From NCBI GenBank assembly GCA_028279765.1, contig JANQND010000018.1:1-54024 (forward strand): a stretch of DNA of 54,024 nucleotides, given 5' to 3'. The notes under the pieces were generated by a model. That model was not told where the DNA came from. It searched no databases and saw nothing but the letters and a program-made list of their open reading frames with translations. Both the position numbers and the translations under genes were made by a program. Of this stretch, positions 22,657 through 30,243 are shown in pieces (position 1 is the stretch's first letter; each line of letters begins with the position of its first letter). Source of the DNA: Candidatus Nanoarchaeia archaeon (GTDB lineage: Archaea > Nanobdellota > Nanobdellia > Woesearchaeales > WJIZ01).

Positions 22657-23493
22657 ATGAAAACTAAAAATCAATCTCAAAAAATGAATAAGTATGAATT
22701 AATAGGTATTATTCTCGGTGATGGTTATATTCGATACAACACAAAAGAATCTATCTATGGTTTGGAGATAACAGGTGATGCTCTTGACGATCATGAGTAT
22801 TTCCAAAGCATCGCTGAGATAATTGAGAAGATATCCAAAAAAAAGCCAAAAATATGGACTAAAAAAGAAAAGAAAGGTCAATCGCTAAAGCTTCTCATCT
22901 ATGACAAAAAGTTCATAGAGTTTCTCATCGATGATTTGGATATTGTTTACAAAAACAAAACCTTTACAGCAGAAATTCCTCAGAAATATTCTGAATGGAA
23001 ATATAGCAAGCACATCTTAAGGGGGCTTTTCGAGTCTGATGGATCGCTATATTTTTCACGCTCAAAAAAGCTAGAGTATCCCTCATATCCGCGCATTGAA
23101 ATTACAACTTCTAGTAAAAAATTAGCAGAGCAGATAATCTCAATTATGAAACAGAAAGCTTTTAAAATTCAATCAAGAACCCGAAAAGAGGATAAAACAA
23201 TTCGCCTTTATCTTAGTGGCCCTGAAATGCTTGAGAAATGGATTCAAGAAATAGGAATTTCAAGCATGAAAAAGCATAGTAAATATTTGCTTTGGAAGAA
23301 GCTGGGGTACTATATCCCTTACATTCCTTACAAGAAAAGGATGCAAAAATTACGGGAGCGTGGCACAGCGGCTACTGCGGTCGATATCGATTCTCCGAAT
23401 CGGAAGCCGAACCTGCAGCCGTTGCGGAAGAAAGCGACTTTTCCTGGGTTCGAGTCCCAGCGCTCCCTCTTTTCTTCTATAAAAAAATTATAA
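22657..23493 (+). CDS. LAGLIDADG homing endonuclease reading into tRNA-Cys (278 aa)
   Basis: Two LAGLIDADG motifs are visible: [14 protein letters not shown] (about residues 14-27) and [15 protein letters not shown] (about 124-138), giving a single-chain two-motif DNA endonuclease with intervening basic beta-sheet regions. A TATA-like TTTATATTTT (22625 area) suggests its own leaderless promoter; a second ATG at 22684 is possible. From about residue 233 the frame runs through the whole tRNA-Cys gene, so the last 46 residues are tRNA sequence read as codons and are unlikely to be part of the enzyme fold. It may once have mobilised the tRNA introns. It separates the poly-Cys ORF from cysE. Confidence 0.75.
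   Translation: MKTKNQSQKMNKYELIGIILGDGYIRYNTKESIYGLEITGDALDDHEYFQSIAEIIEKISKKKPKIWTKKEKKGQSLKLLIYDKKFIEFLIDDLDIVYKNKTFTAEIPQKYSEWKYSKHILRGLFESDGSLYFSRSKKLEYPSYPRIEITTSSKKLAEQIISIMKQKAFKIQSRTRKEDKTIRLYLSGPEMLEKWIQEIGISSMKKHSKYLLWKKLGYYIPYIPYKKRMQKLRERGTAATAVDIDSPNRKPNLQPLRKKATFPGFESQRSLFSSIKKL
23354..23468 (+). tRNA. tRNA-Cys(GCA) with two introns and a 7-nt exon
   Basis: Exons read 23354-23383, 23412-23418 and 23433-23468. The spliced tRNA has acceptor GGGAGCG/CGCTCCC, anticodon stem GTCGC/GCGAC, loop CTGCAGA with anticodon GCA, T-arm CTGGG-TTCGAGT-CCCAG and discriminator T, all normal for tRNA-Cys. Intron 1 (28 nt) lies at 30/31: CGGT (23378-23381) pairs with GCCG (23406-23409), with 3-nt bulges CG|A and AA|C at the cut sites, a textbook bulge-helix-bulge. 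Intron 2 (14 nt) lies at 37/38 with a relaxed bulge-helix-bulge. Without both introns no anticodon stem with U33 can be drawn. It overlaps the 3' end of the LAGLIDADG frame and precedes cysE. Confidence 0.82.
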
Positions 23494-23494
23494 C

Positions 23495-24043
23495 ATGTTC
23501 GAAGACATAAAAGCAATATACAAAAACGATCCTGCAGCAAGGGGTATTGAGCCTATTCTCTATCCGGGACTGCATGCCATCATAGTACACCGCTATGCAA
23601 GCCATCAATTTTACCGCATAGGGCTCAAATTCATTGCAAGACTCATCTCTCAGGTCATGCGCTTTCTTACGGGAATAGAAATCCATCCCGGCGCAAGAAT
23701 CGGAAAAGGGCTTTTCATCGATCATGGAACAAGCATCGTCATCGGTGAAACCACAAGAATAGGAAAAAACTGTACGATCTATCACAATGTGACATTAGGG
23801 GGAACAGGAAAACATACAGGAAAACGCCACCCAACACTAGGAGATAATGTCATGGTCGGAACCGCCGCAACCCTGCTTGGGCCCATTACCGTAGGAAATA
23901 ATGTAAAAATTGGTGCTGAAACCTTTATTGTCAATCATGATGTACCATCAAACTGTACAGTTGTAGGAACCCCGGGAAAAATTGTCAAAATGAATGGAAA
24001 AAAGATGCACAAAAAGCTGGAAAAAACAAATACCAAAATCTAA
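23495..24043 (+). CDS. cysE: Serine O-acetyltransferase CysE (182 aa)
   Basis: CysE acetylates serine with acetyl-CoA, the first step to cysteine. The protein is a short form of the family: an N-terminal helical part with [18 protein letters not shown] and [21 protein letters not shown] (about 10-55), then left-handed beta-helix hexapeptide repeats from [28 protein letters not shown] through [14 protein letters not shown] to [17 protein letters not shown]. The catalytic His lies in IDHGT (about 76-80). The short C-terminus lacks an obvious feedback-inhibition tail. It starts 27 bases after the tRNA-Cys 3' end and 2 after the stop of the overlapping ORF. Confidence 0.9.
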   Translation: MFEDIKAIYKNDPAARGIEPILYPGLHAIIVHRYASHQFYRIGLKFIARLISQVMRFLTGIEIHPGARIGKGLFIDHGTSIVIGETTRIGKNCTIYHNVTLGGTGKHTGKRHPTLGDNVMVGTAATLLGPITVGNNVKIGAETFIVNHDVPSNCTVVGTPGKIVKMNGKKMHKKLEKTNTKI

Positions 24044-24045
24044 AA

Positions 24046-24138
24046 GCAACAATGACGCAGACGAGCTTGGGGTTGCCCCAGCCGGGGTAACTCGTAGGAC
24101 AAAGCGCAGCTTTGGCCGTCTGCCGTCATTATTGTTGC
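24046..24138 (+). repeat. Bulged inverted-repeat element, copy A
   Basis: Left arm GCAACAA (24046-24052), T, GACG, CAGACG; right arm CGTCTG (24117-24122), C, CGTC, ATTA, TTGTTGC (24132-24138). The arms pair with a 1-against-4 internal loop and a 1-nt bulge, as in copies B-E. Several inner helices, including ACGAG/CTCGT and CAAAG/CTTTG, fill the centre. It lies between cysE and the DUF62 gene, 36 bp upstream of the latter's TATA-like box. Confidence 0.75.
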
Positions 24139-24173
24139 AATGAGCACTACACCATTCAATTCCTCTTTCGCAA

Positions 24174-24184
24174 GATACTTAAAC
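24174..24184 (+). promoter_or_regulatory. TATA-like promoter of the DUF62 gene
   Basis: GATACTTAAAC is centred 30 bp before ATG 24209. It supports that start over an in-frame ATG at 24140 that abuts repeat element A. Confidence 0.5.
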
Positions 24185-24208
24185 ACAACCACCAAAAAAA
24201 GTAATACC

Positions 24209-24931
24209 ATGATCGTCCTACTCACTGACTTCGGCCCATCAGAATACGCAGGAATACTCAAAGGAATTATCCACGAAATAGATTATGAAACAAAAATAAT
24301 TGATTTATGCCACTCCATCTCTCCTCAAAGCATAATCGAGGCGTCCTGGATTCTCAAGAACAACTATCCCTATTTCCCAAGGGGGGCAGTATTCTGCTGT
24401 GTCGTAGATCCCGGCGTTGGATCAAAAAGAAAAGCAATTGCAGTAAAAACAAAGAATTATTTTTTTGTAGCGCCCGATAACGGATTACTCCATGAAACGC
24501 TTAAAGAACAACAAATAATAGAGATAAGAAAAATACCAGTTCCAAAAACTGCAAGCAAAACCTTCCATGCAAGAGATGTATTTGCCAAAGCTGCAGCAAC
24601 GATCAACAGAGGAGAATTTGAAAGTATAGGAAAACAAACAACATCAATAAAAAAACTCAGTCTCCACAAAAAAGCAAGAGAAGGAATCATAGTCAGAATT
24701 GACCATTTCGGAAACCTCATCACCAACCTCCCGAAACTCAATAAAAAGTCATACACTGTAAAAATAAACAATAAGACATTAAAACTCCCTTTCTATTCCA
24801 CCTATGAACAGGCAAAAAGTGGATTATTCCTTATCGAAGGGTCCTGCAATACTTTGGAGATAAGCAAAAAGAACGCAAACGCGAATCAAGAACTAAACCT
24901 CAAAGCAAACCAGAAAATAACTATACAATGA
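24209..24931 (+). CDS. S-adenosyl-L-methionine hydrolase, DUF62 family (240 aa)
   Basis: The family hydrolyses S-adenosylmethionine to adenosine and methionine. LLTDFGPSEYAGILKG (about residues 4-19) holds the conserved Asp; DLCHSISPQSI-x-EASWIL, VVDPGVGSKRKAIAVKT (about 73-89) and VAPDNGLL (about 95-102) are the remaining active-site strands. The C-terminal beta domain has DHFGNLITNLP. Length is slightly short for the family. Its stop overlaps the cysS start by ATGA, so the two are coupled; both touch sulfur amino-acid metabolism, which fits the neighbouring metA and cysE. Confidence 0.88.
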   Translation: MIVLLTDFGPSEYAGILKGIIHEIDYETKIIDLCHSISPQSIIEASWILKNNYPYFPRGAVFCCVVDPGVGSKRKAIAVKTKNYFFVAPDNGLLHETLKEQQIIEIRKIPVPKTASKTFHARDVFAKAAATINRGEFESIGKQTTSIKKLSLHKKAREGIIVRIDHFGNLITNLPKLNKKSYTVKINNKTLKLPFYSTYEQAKSGLFLIEGSCNTLEISKKNANANQELNLKANQKITIQ

Positions 24932-26328
24932 CACTCAAGCTCTACAATACCCTCACGAAGAAAAAAGAAGAATTCAAGCCTCTAAAAAAAGGCAAAGTCT
25001 CTATGTATAGCTGCGGCCCTACCGTCTATAGTTATGCGCATCTGGGCAATTTTAGAGCATTCATTTTCACAGATATTCTTAAGCGATACCTCAAATACAA
25101 AGGATTCAAGCTCAATCATGTCATGAACATTACTGATGTAGATGACAAAACCATTAAAGGTAGCATTCAGGAAAAAAAATCTCTCAAAGAATTCACACAG
25201 TTTTATGAAAGAGAATTCCTCGATGATCTCAAAACACTGGGAATACAGGAAGCAGACACTGTTCCCAGAGCAACAGAGCACATAGATGGAATGGTCAAGC
25301 TCATTAAAAAACTTGAAGAAAACAGCCTCACTTATGAAAAAGATGGTTCAATCTATTACAGTATCAACAAGTTCAAAGGCTATGGAAAGCTCGTTAATCT
25401 CGACAAGCAGGAATTACTTGATAATGCTGACGGCAGATTAGATGAAGATGAATACGATAAAGAAAACGCAAGAGACTTTGCCCTGTGGAAAGCCTACACC
25501 AAAGACGATGGTGAGGTGTTCTGGGAGACAGACATAGGAAAAGGGCGGCCGGGATGGCACATCGAATGCTCCGCGATGTCCATGGCATACCTGGGAGAAC
25601 ATTTTGATATCCATACTGGCGGAATTGACCTCTGCTTCCCCCATCACACCAATGAAATTGCACAAAGCGAAGGAGCAACAGGAAAAAAATTCGTAAACTA
25701 CTGGCTTCATAATGCCCATCTCATAGTCAATGGCGAGAAAATGGCCAAATCAGCAGGAAATTTCTTCACGCTCAGAGACTTATTAGAAAAAGGATACGAT
25801 CCGATAGCAATCAGATACGAATTACTGGCCACTCATTATCGCCAGCAATTGGATTTTCGGGAAAAAAACCTTGAGGATGTAAAAAATACCTTGCAGCGGT
25901 TCAAAGAGCTATTCATTAAACTAGACAGCATAACCTCTGAGGAAAGCTCAAAATCAAAAGAGATAAGCAAACTCATCAATGAGGTAATGCAAGACTTCGA
26001 AAAAGCAATGGATGACGATCTCAATATCGCAGCAGCACTCAATGCGATTTTCGTATTCATCAGAAACATAAACAAGATTTCAGATGACATAAGTAAAAAA
26101 GATGCAGAAGAAATAAAACAAACGCTCCTCCAATTTGACTCCGTTCTCAACATCATGCACTACGAAAAAGATGATATTCCCAAAAAAATAACACAGTTAG
26201 CAGAACAGAGACTCCAGGCAAGAAAAAACAAAGACTGGGGAGCATCAGATAAGTTAAGAGATGAAATCAAAGCAAAAGGATACCTTATTGACGATACTGC
26301 AGAGGGATTCATTCTGAAGAAAGGATAG
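24928..26328 (+). CDS. cysS: Cysteinyl-tRNA synthetase (466 aa)
   Basis: CysRS charges tRNA-Cys. This class I synthetase has the zinc-site Cys in YSCGPTVYSYAHLGNFRAFI (about 28-47), where HLGN is the HIGH motif, the second zinc region GWHIECSAMSM with HTGGIDLCFPHHTNEIAQSE (about 207-250), and KMAKSAGNF (about 271-279) as KMSKS. The C-terminal helical anticodon-binding part ends with RKNKDWGASDKLRDEIKAKGYLIDDTAEGF. Length is normal. It belongs to the block carrying tRNA-Cys itself, so substrate tRNA, cysteine synthesis and charging enzyme are all within 3 kb. Confidence 0.95.
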   Translation: MTLKLYNTLTKKKEEFKPLKKGKVSMYSCGPTVYSYAHLGNFRAFIFTDILKRYLKYKGFKLNHVMNITDVDDKTIKGSIQEKKSLKEFTQFYEREFLDDLKTLGIQEADTVPRATEHIDGMVKLIKKLEENSLTYEKDGSIYYSINKFKGYGKLVNLDKQELLDNADGRLDEDEYDKENARDFALWKAYTKDDGEVFWETDIGKGRPGWHIECSAMSMAYLGEHFDIHTGGIDLCFPHHTNEIAQSEGATGKKFVNYWLHNAHLIVNGEKMAKSAGNFFTLRDLLEKGYDPIAIRYELLATHYRQQLDFREKNLEDVKNTLQRFKELFIKLDSITSEESSKSKEISKLINEVMQDFEKAMDDDLNIAAALNAIFVFIRNINKISDDISKKDAEEIKQTLLQFDSVLNIMHYEKDDIPKKITQLAEQRLQARKNKDWGASDKLRDEIKAKGYLIDDTAEGFILKKG

Positions 26329-26338
26329 GGTCCTTGAT

Positions 26339-28768
26339 TCAAAGCTCAATCTCACAGCCAAAGCTAGCCTCAGACTCTTCTCCTAGCTGCTCAAACTCAA
26401 TAACCTCTGCCTTAGTTGCTGCTTTAATCTCATCAACAACTAAATCAAATTCTTCAGGGGTAATCTTTGCTTTTACAAACATCTGAACAATCGGTGTTTT
26501 CAAAGAAACATTCTTCTCTGATTTTGCTCTGCGCGCATGCTCAACTGCCTCAATCACCACTTGGCCAATTTTTTCTGCCTCTTCGTCAGGCATATCCAGA
26601 GACGGCCAGGAAGAAATATGAATCGATTTCTTTTCCTCCTGAGAAGCATAGTATAAATGATAAACTTCCTCACTAATATGAGGCATAATCGGCGCAATCA
26701 TTTTCAACACCGCATTCAAAGAGTGGTACAATCCATACTGCCCGGACAAACGAGCATCTGATCCTCGCCGGTCAGGATTATACAGCCGATCCTTCACAAT
26801 CTCCAGATAATCATCGCAGAAATCATGCCAGAAGAACCCTTCGACATCAAGCTTAGTCTTAGAATACTCATACCTCTCAAAGCTTGCAGTGGAATCCTTA
26901 ATAATGCGGGACAGCTTGCTCAGGATCCAGCGATCAACAATCTCCAGCTTCTTGGGAACAGTGGAGCTATCAAAGTCTTCTAAATGCATAAAGCAAAACT
27001 TGGAGGCATTCCACAGCTTCGTGGTAAACTTTGCTCCGGTAACCAAATCCTTCTCCTGGAATGGAAGGTCATCCCCGAGTTTGCTCCCTGCAGCCCAGAA
27101 CCGAAGGGCATCGGAAGAATATTTTGCAATCATTTTCTGAGGCTCAACCACATTTCCCTTGCTCTTAGACATCTTTTTTCCGTGTGGGTCCTGAGCATGC
27201 CCGGAAATCGCAACATCCTTCCAGGGATTGACTTCATTATGCAATCGGGACTTTACTACGGTATTAAACAGCCAGAACGTGATAATATCGTGGGCCTGCG
27301 GACGAAGGGACATCGGATAAACTCCTTTATGATCTACAAGGCCTGCTGCAATCTGTGGGGTAAGCGATGACGTTGCCCAGGTATCCATAACATCTTCTTC
27401 AGCAACAAACTCGCTGGAGCCGCACTTAGGGCACGCATCTACAGGAGCCTTATCCTTAATGGGATCAACAGGCAAATCTTTTTCGTCGGCAACGATAACC
27501 TCATCACATTCTTTGCAGTACCAGACTGGGAAGGGTACACCAAAGTATCGCTGACGTGAGATCATCCAATCCCACTGCAATCCATTCACCCAATGATCGT
27601 AGCGCACTCTCATGTGGTCAGGGTACCAGTTCAGGCTCTTTCCCCAGGCAATCATTTCCTCTTTAAGATCAAGATATTTAATGAACCACTGTTTAGCCTT
27701 CAAGAACTCTACCTCAGTTCCGCATCGCTCATGCACATTCACGGCATGCTTGATAGGCTTTTGAGACACAAGGAGTCCAGTTTCTTTCATATCTGCGATC
27801 ATTGCTTTTCTCGCATCAGAAATCTTCATTCCCTCATACTTTCCTGCAAGAGCAGTCATCTTTCCATCAGCACTAATCGCTAATTTTATAGGCAAATCGT
27901 GCGCCTTCTGCCACTCCATATCAGTCTGATCCCCAAAGGTACAGCACATAACAATCCCTGTTCCCTTCTCAGGATCAGCACGCTTATCAGGAAGTATCAC
28001 GACTTCATGATTAAACAAAGGAACCTTTGCTTTCTTGCCATTATATTTTTGATAGCGAGTATCATCCGGATGATAAAAGATCGCAACACAGGCAGGAAGA
28101 AGCTCAGGCCGGGTCGTGGCAATAAGCACATCAGTTTCTGACCCATCATCTTCAATCAATTTGAACACAATATCATTGAAATGAGAATCCAGCTCCTTAT
28201 CCTCGCATTCCACCTGGCTGATGCCAGTCTCACACGTAGGGCACCACATCGTTGGCGCATCTTTTCGATATTCGCGACCGCTCTTATACAAGTCAATAAA
28301 ACTCTGCTGCGAGATTTTCTGCGAATGCTCATCAATGGTATCGTAAAATAAACTGAAGTCACAACTCAGGCCGAGCCGCTTCATATCAGAGGTATATTGA
28401 GGGATCAACTCTGTTTTGACCGTCTCAAGGCATAACTTGACGAACTCGGACCTGCCCATCTTCTTGGCTTTCACTTTCTTCATCTTCTCAATGAGCCGTT
28501 CGGTAGCAACACCATTATTGTCCGTTCCAAACGGATAGAACACATTTTTCCCCAGCATGCGATGAAAACGCACCATGAAATCCTGTTGTGAGTAAGAAAA
28601 CGCATGACCAAGATGCATCTTTCCCGAAACCGTAGGTGGAGGAGTATCTACAGAATAGACCTCTCTCTGAGAGTCCTCTCTATCAAACGAGAAAACCTCA
28701 TTCTCTTCCCAATACTTCTGCCACTTGGGCTCAGCTTCTGCAGGGTCATATCGTTTCGGCAAATCCAT
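26339..28768 (-). CDS. valS: Valyl-tRNA synthetase (809 aa)
   Basis: ValRS charges tRNA-Val. PPPTVSGKMHLGHAFSYSQQDFMVRFHRMLG (about 38-68) holds the HIGH motif as HLGHA, and KMSKSKGNVVEPQKMIAKY lies near residues 537-555. The CP1 editing domain spans about 190-350. Cysteine pairs in MWCPTCETG and in CKECDEV...CPKCGSSEF suggest bound zinc, as in archaeal ValRS. The anticodon-binding domain follows, and the long bacterial C-terminal coiled coil is absent. It converges with cysS, 10 bases apart. Confidence 0.95.
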   Translation of the reverse strand: MDLPKRYDPAEAEPKWQKYWEENEVFSFDREDSQREVYSVDTPPPTVSGKMHLGHAFSYSQQDFMVRFHRMLGKNVFYPFGTDNNGVATERLIEKMKKVKAKKMGRSEFVKLCLETVKTELIPQYTSDMKRLGLSCDFSLFYDTIDEHSQKISQQSFIDLYKSGREYRKDAPTMWCPTCETGISQVECEDKELDSHFNDIVFKLIEDDGSETDVLIATTRPELLPACVAIFYHPDDTRYQKYNGKKAKVPLFNHEVVILPDKRADPEKGTGIVMCCTFGDQTDMEWQKAHDLPIKLAISADGKMTALAGKYEGMKISDARKAMIADMKETGLLVSQKPIKHAVNVHERCGTEVEFLKAKQWFIKYLDLKEEMIAWGKSLNWYPDHMRVRYDHWVNGLQWDWMISRQRYFGVPFPVWYCKECDEVIVADEKDLPVDPIKDKAPVDACPKCGSSEFVAEEDVMDTWATSSLTPQIAAGLVDHKGVYPMSLRPQAHDIITFWLFNTVVKSRLHNEVNPWKDVAISGHAQDPHGKKMSKSKGNVVEPQKMIAKYSSDALRFWAAGSKLGDDLPFQEKDLVTGAKFTTKLWNASKFCFMHLEDFDSSTVPKKLEIVDRWILSKLSRIIKDSTASFERYEYSKTKLDVEGFFWHDFCDDYLEIVKDRLYNPDRRGSDARLSGQYGLYHSLNAVLKMIAPIMPHISEEVYHLYYASQEEKKSIHISSWPSLDMPDEEAEKIGQVVIEAVEHARRAKSEKNVSLKTPIVQMFVKAKITPEEFDLVVDEIKAATKAEVIEFEQLGEESEASFGCEIEL

Positions 28769-28837
28769 ACTCTACAGAATTAAAACCTTGTTTTTAAAGG
28801 TTGTCGTATAAATCGAGCTAAGCAGGAGCAATATGGA

Positions 28838-28920
28838 GCAACAACAATGGCGCGAACGGAATGTCTCATTCCGAGATTTTTGCTTTGCAAAAATCGCTTC
28901 GCCTGCCATTATTGTTGTTG
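28838..28920 (+). repeat. Bulged inverted-repeat element, copy B
   Basis: Left arm GCAACAACAATGGCGCGAA (28838-28856); right arm TTCGCCTGCCATTATTGTTG at 28898-28917 plus TTG. Pairing gives stems CAACAACAA/TTGTTGTTG, GGC/GCC and GCGAA/TTCGC with a 1x4 internal loop and a CT bulge. Inside are two perfect hairpins: CGGAATG/CATTCCG (28857-28873) and GATTTTTGC/GCAAAAATC (28875-28895). It sits between divergent valS and rfcL and should be outside both leaderless mRNAs. Confidence 0.8.
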
Positions 28921-28958
28921 TCAAAAACTATACAAAAGTTAAGACTAATCAGTCAATA

Positions 28959-28968
28959 CATATAAATA
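28959..28968 (+). promoter_or_regulatory. TATA-like promoter of rfcL
   Basis: ACATATAAAT is centred 27 bp before ATG 28991. Repeat element B ends 39 bp upstream of it. Confidence 0.6.
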
Positions 28969-28990
28969 CCAAAACCCCTTACCAAACTGC

Positions 28991-30193
28991 ATGCTCCCCC
29001 TAATCAAAAAATACGAGCCACAAACAAAATCAGAAATTATCGCACAAGATGAAGCAATAATCCAGATTGACTCTTTCATAGAAAATTACAAAAAACAAAA
29101 AAAGAAATCCATTCTTGTATATGGTCCAACCGGAATAGGAAAAACCGCAGCAGCCTACGCACTTGCAGCTGACCATCAATTAGAAATTTTCGAGCTCAAT
29201 TCCAGCGATTTTCGAAATAAAGATCAAATCAATCAAAAATTGGGCTCAGCATTAAAGCAGCAAAGTCTATTCTCACAAGGAAAGCTCATCCTAATCGATG
29301 ATGTCGATGCGCTCTCCGGAACAAAAGATAGGGGAGCAATTGCAGAGATCATTAAGCTCATGCAAAAATCCGTCTACCCGATTATCCTCACCGCAACAGA
29401 TCCCTACAGTAAGAAAATATCTTCACTGAGGTCTAAAGCAGTATTAGTAGAATTTAGCAGTATAAACAATAAGGAAATATGTGCACACCTGACAAAAATA
29501 GCAAAAAAAGAAAACCTCAATATCCCCCAAGATACGATCAAGTCCATCTCCAGAAGGGCAGCAGGAGATTTGAGGGCCGCAATAAATGACCTTCAAATCC
29601 TCTCTTCACTAAAAAACATTGATATCAATGTATTAGAAGAGCTGGGAATGAGAGAGAAGCAGGAAAATATCATTGAAGCATTGGTAAAAATTCTCAAGAC
29701 AACGGATCCTAACATAGCCATAACTGCATTTGACTACGTAAACGAAACAGTTGACGAACAACTCTTGTGGCTCGATGAGAATATTCCAAAAGAATACACC
29801 AAGCCGGCAGACTTAGCACGTGCATACGACAAACTCAGCAAAGCAGACCTGTTCCAAAGAAGAATCCGAAGGTGGCAGCACTGGAGGTTCTTAGTATACA
29901 TCAATGCTCTCATAACCGCAGGGGTTGCAGTCTCTAAAGATAAAAAATACGATACCTTTACACAATACAAGCCTACAGGCAGGATTCTCAAGATGTGGTG
30001 GGCAAAACAAAAATCCCTCAAAAAGAAAGCTATCGCAGAGAAAATCGCGCAAAACACCCATACTTCAACAAGGCAAACCATTCAGTCCATGCCCTACTTC
30101 CAGTATATGTTTAAGAATAACAAACAAGTAGCACAGAGCCTAACCGAGGAGCTTGACCTGGACAAGGATCAGGTTGATTGGCTGAAGAAGTAA
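28991..30193 (+). CDS. rfcL: Replication factor C large subunit (400 aa)
   Basis: RfcL joins small RFC subunits to load the PCNA sliding clamp. The AAA+ core has KYEPQTKSEIIAQDEAI, Walker A GPTGIGKTAAAYALA (about 45-59) and Walker B LILIDDVDALSG (about 97-108); RRAAGDLRAAINDLQ (about 189-203) is sensor 2. The C-terminal collar follows and ends LTEELDLDKDQVDWLKK. It lacks an obvious C-terminal PIP box extension and is shorter than many euryarchaeal RfcL proteins (about 480). The small subunit is not in the window. Confidence 0.92.
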   Translation: MLPLIKKYEPQTKSEIIAQDEAIIQIDSFIENYKKQKKKSILVYGPTGIGKTAAAYALAADHQLEIFELNSSDFRNKDQINQKLGSALKQQSLFSQGKLILIDDVDALSGTKDRGAIAEIIKLMQKSVYPIILTATDPYSKKISSLRSKAVLVEFSSINNKEICAHLTKIAKKENLNIPQDTIKSISRRAAGDLRAAINDLQILSSLKNIDINVLEELGMREKQENIIEALVKILKTTDPNIAITAFDYVNETVDEQLLWLDENIPKEYTKPADLARAYDKLSKADLFQRRIRRWQHWRFLVYINALITAGVAVSKDKKYDTFTQYKPTGRILKMWWAKQKSLKKKAIAEKIAQNTHTSTRQTIQSMPYFQYMFKNNKQVAQSLTEELDLDKDQVDWLKK

Positions 30194-30210
30194 CAAAGAC
30201 TTTTCTCAAA

Positions 30211-30222
30211 ACCTTTAAAAAC
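30211..30222 (+). promoter_or_regulatory. TATA-like promoter of glyS
   Basis: ACCTTTAAAAAC is centred 27 bp before the GlyRS ATG (30244), leaderless spacing again. Confidence 0.6.
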
Positions 30223-30243
30223 AATTCCTCAACTAGATAACCT

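Noticed and set aside
23354-23468. Reading the tRNA as a one-intron tRNA-Ser or a long-variable-arm tRNA
   Set aside because: No placement with a single intron gives both a paired anticodon stem and U33, and the discriminator is U, not G; the two-intron tRNA-Cys reading satisfies every position.
23354-23493. The last 46 residues of the LAGLIDADG protein as a real domain
   Set aside because: They are the tRNA-Cys gene read as codons; no fold or motif is seen.
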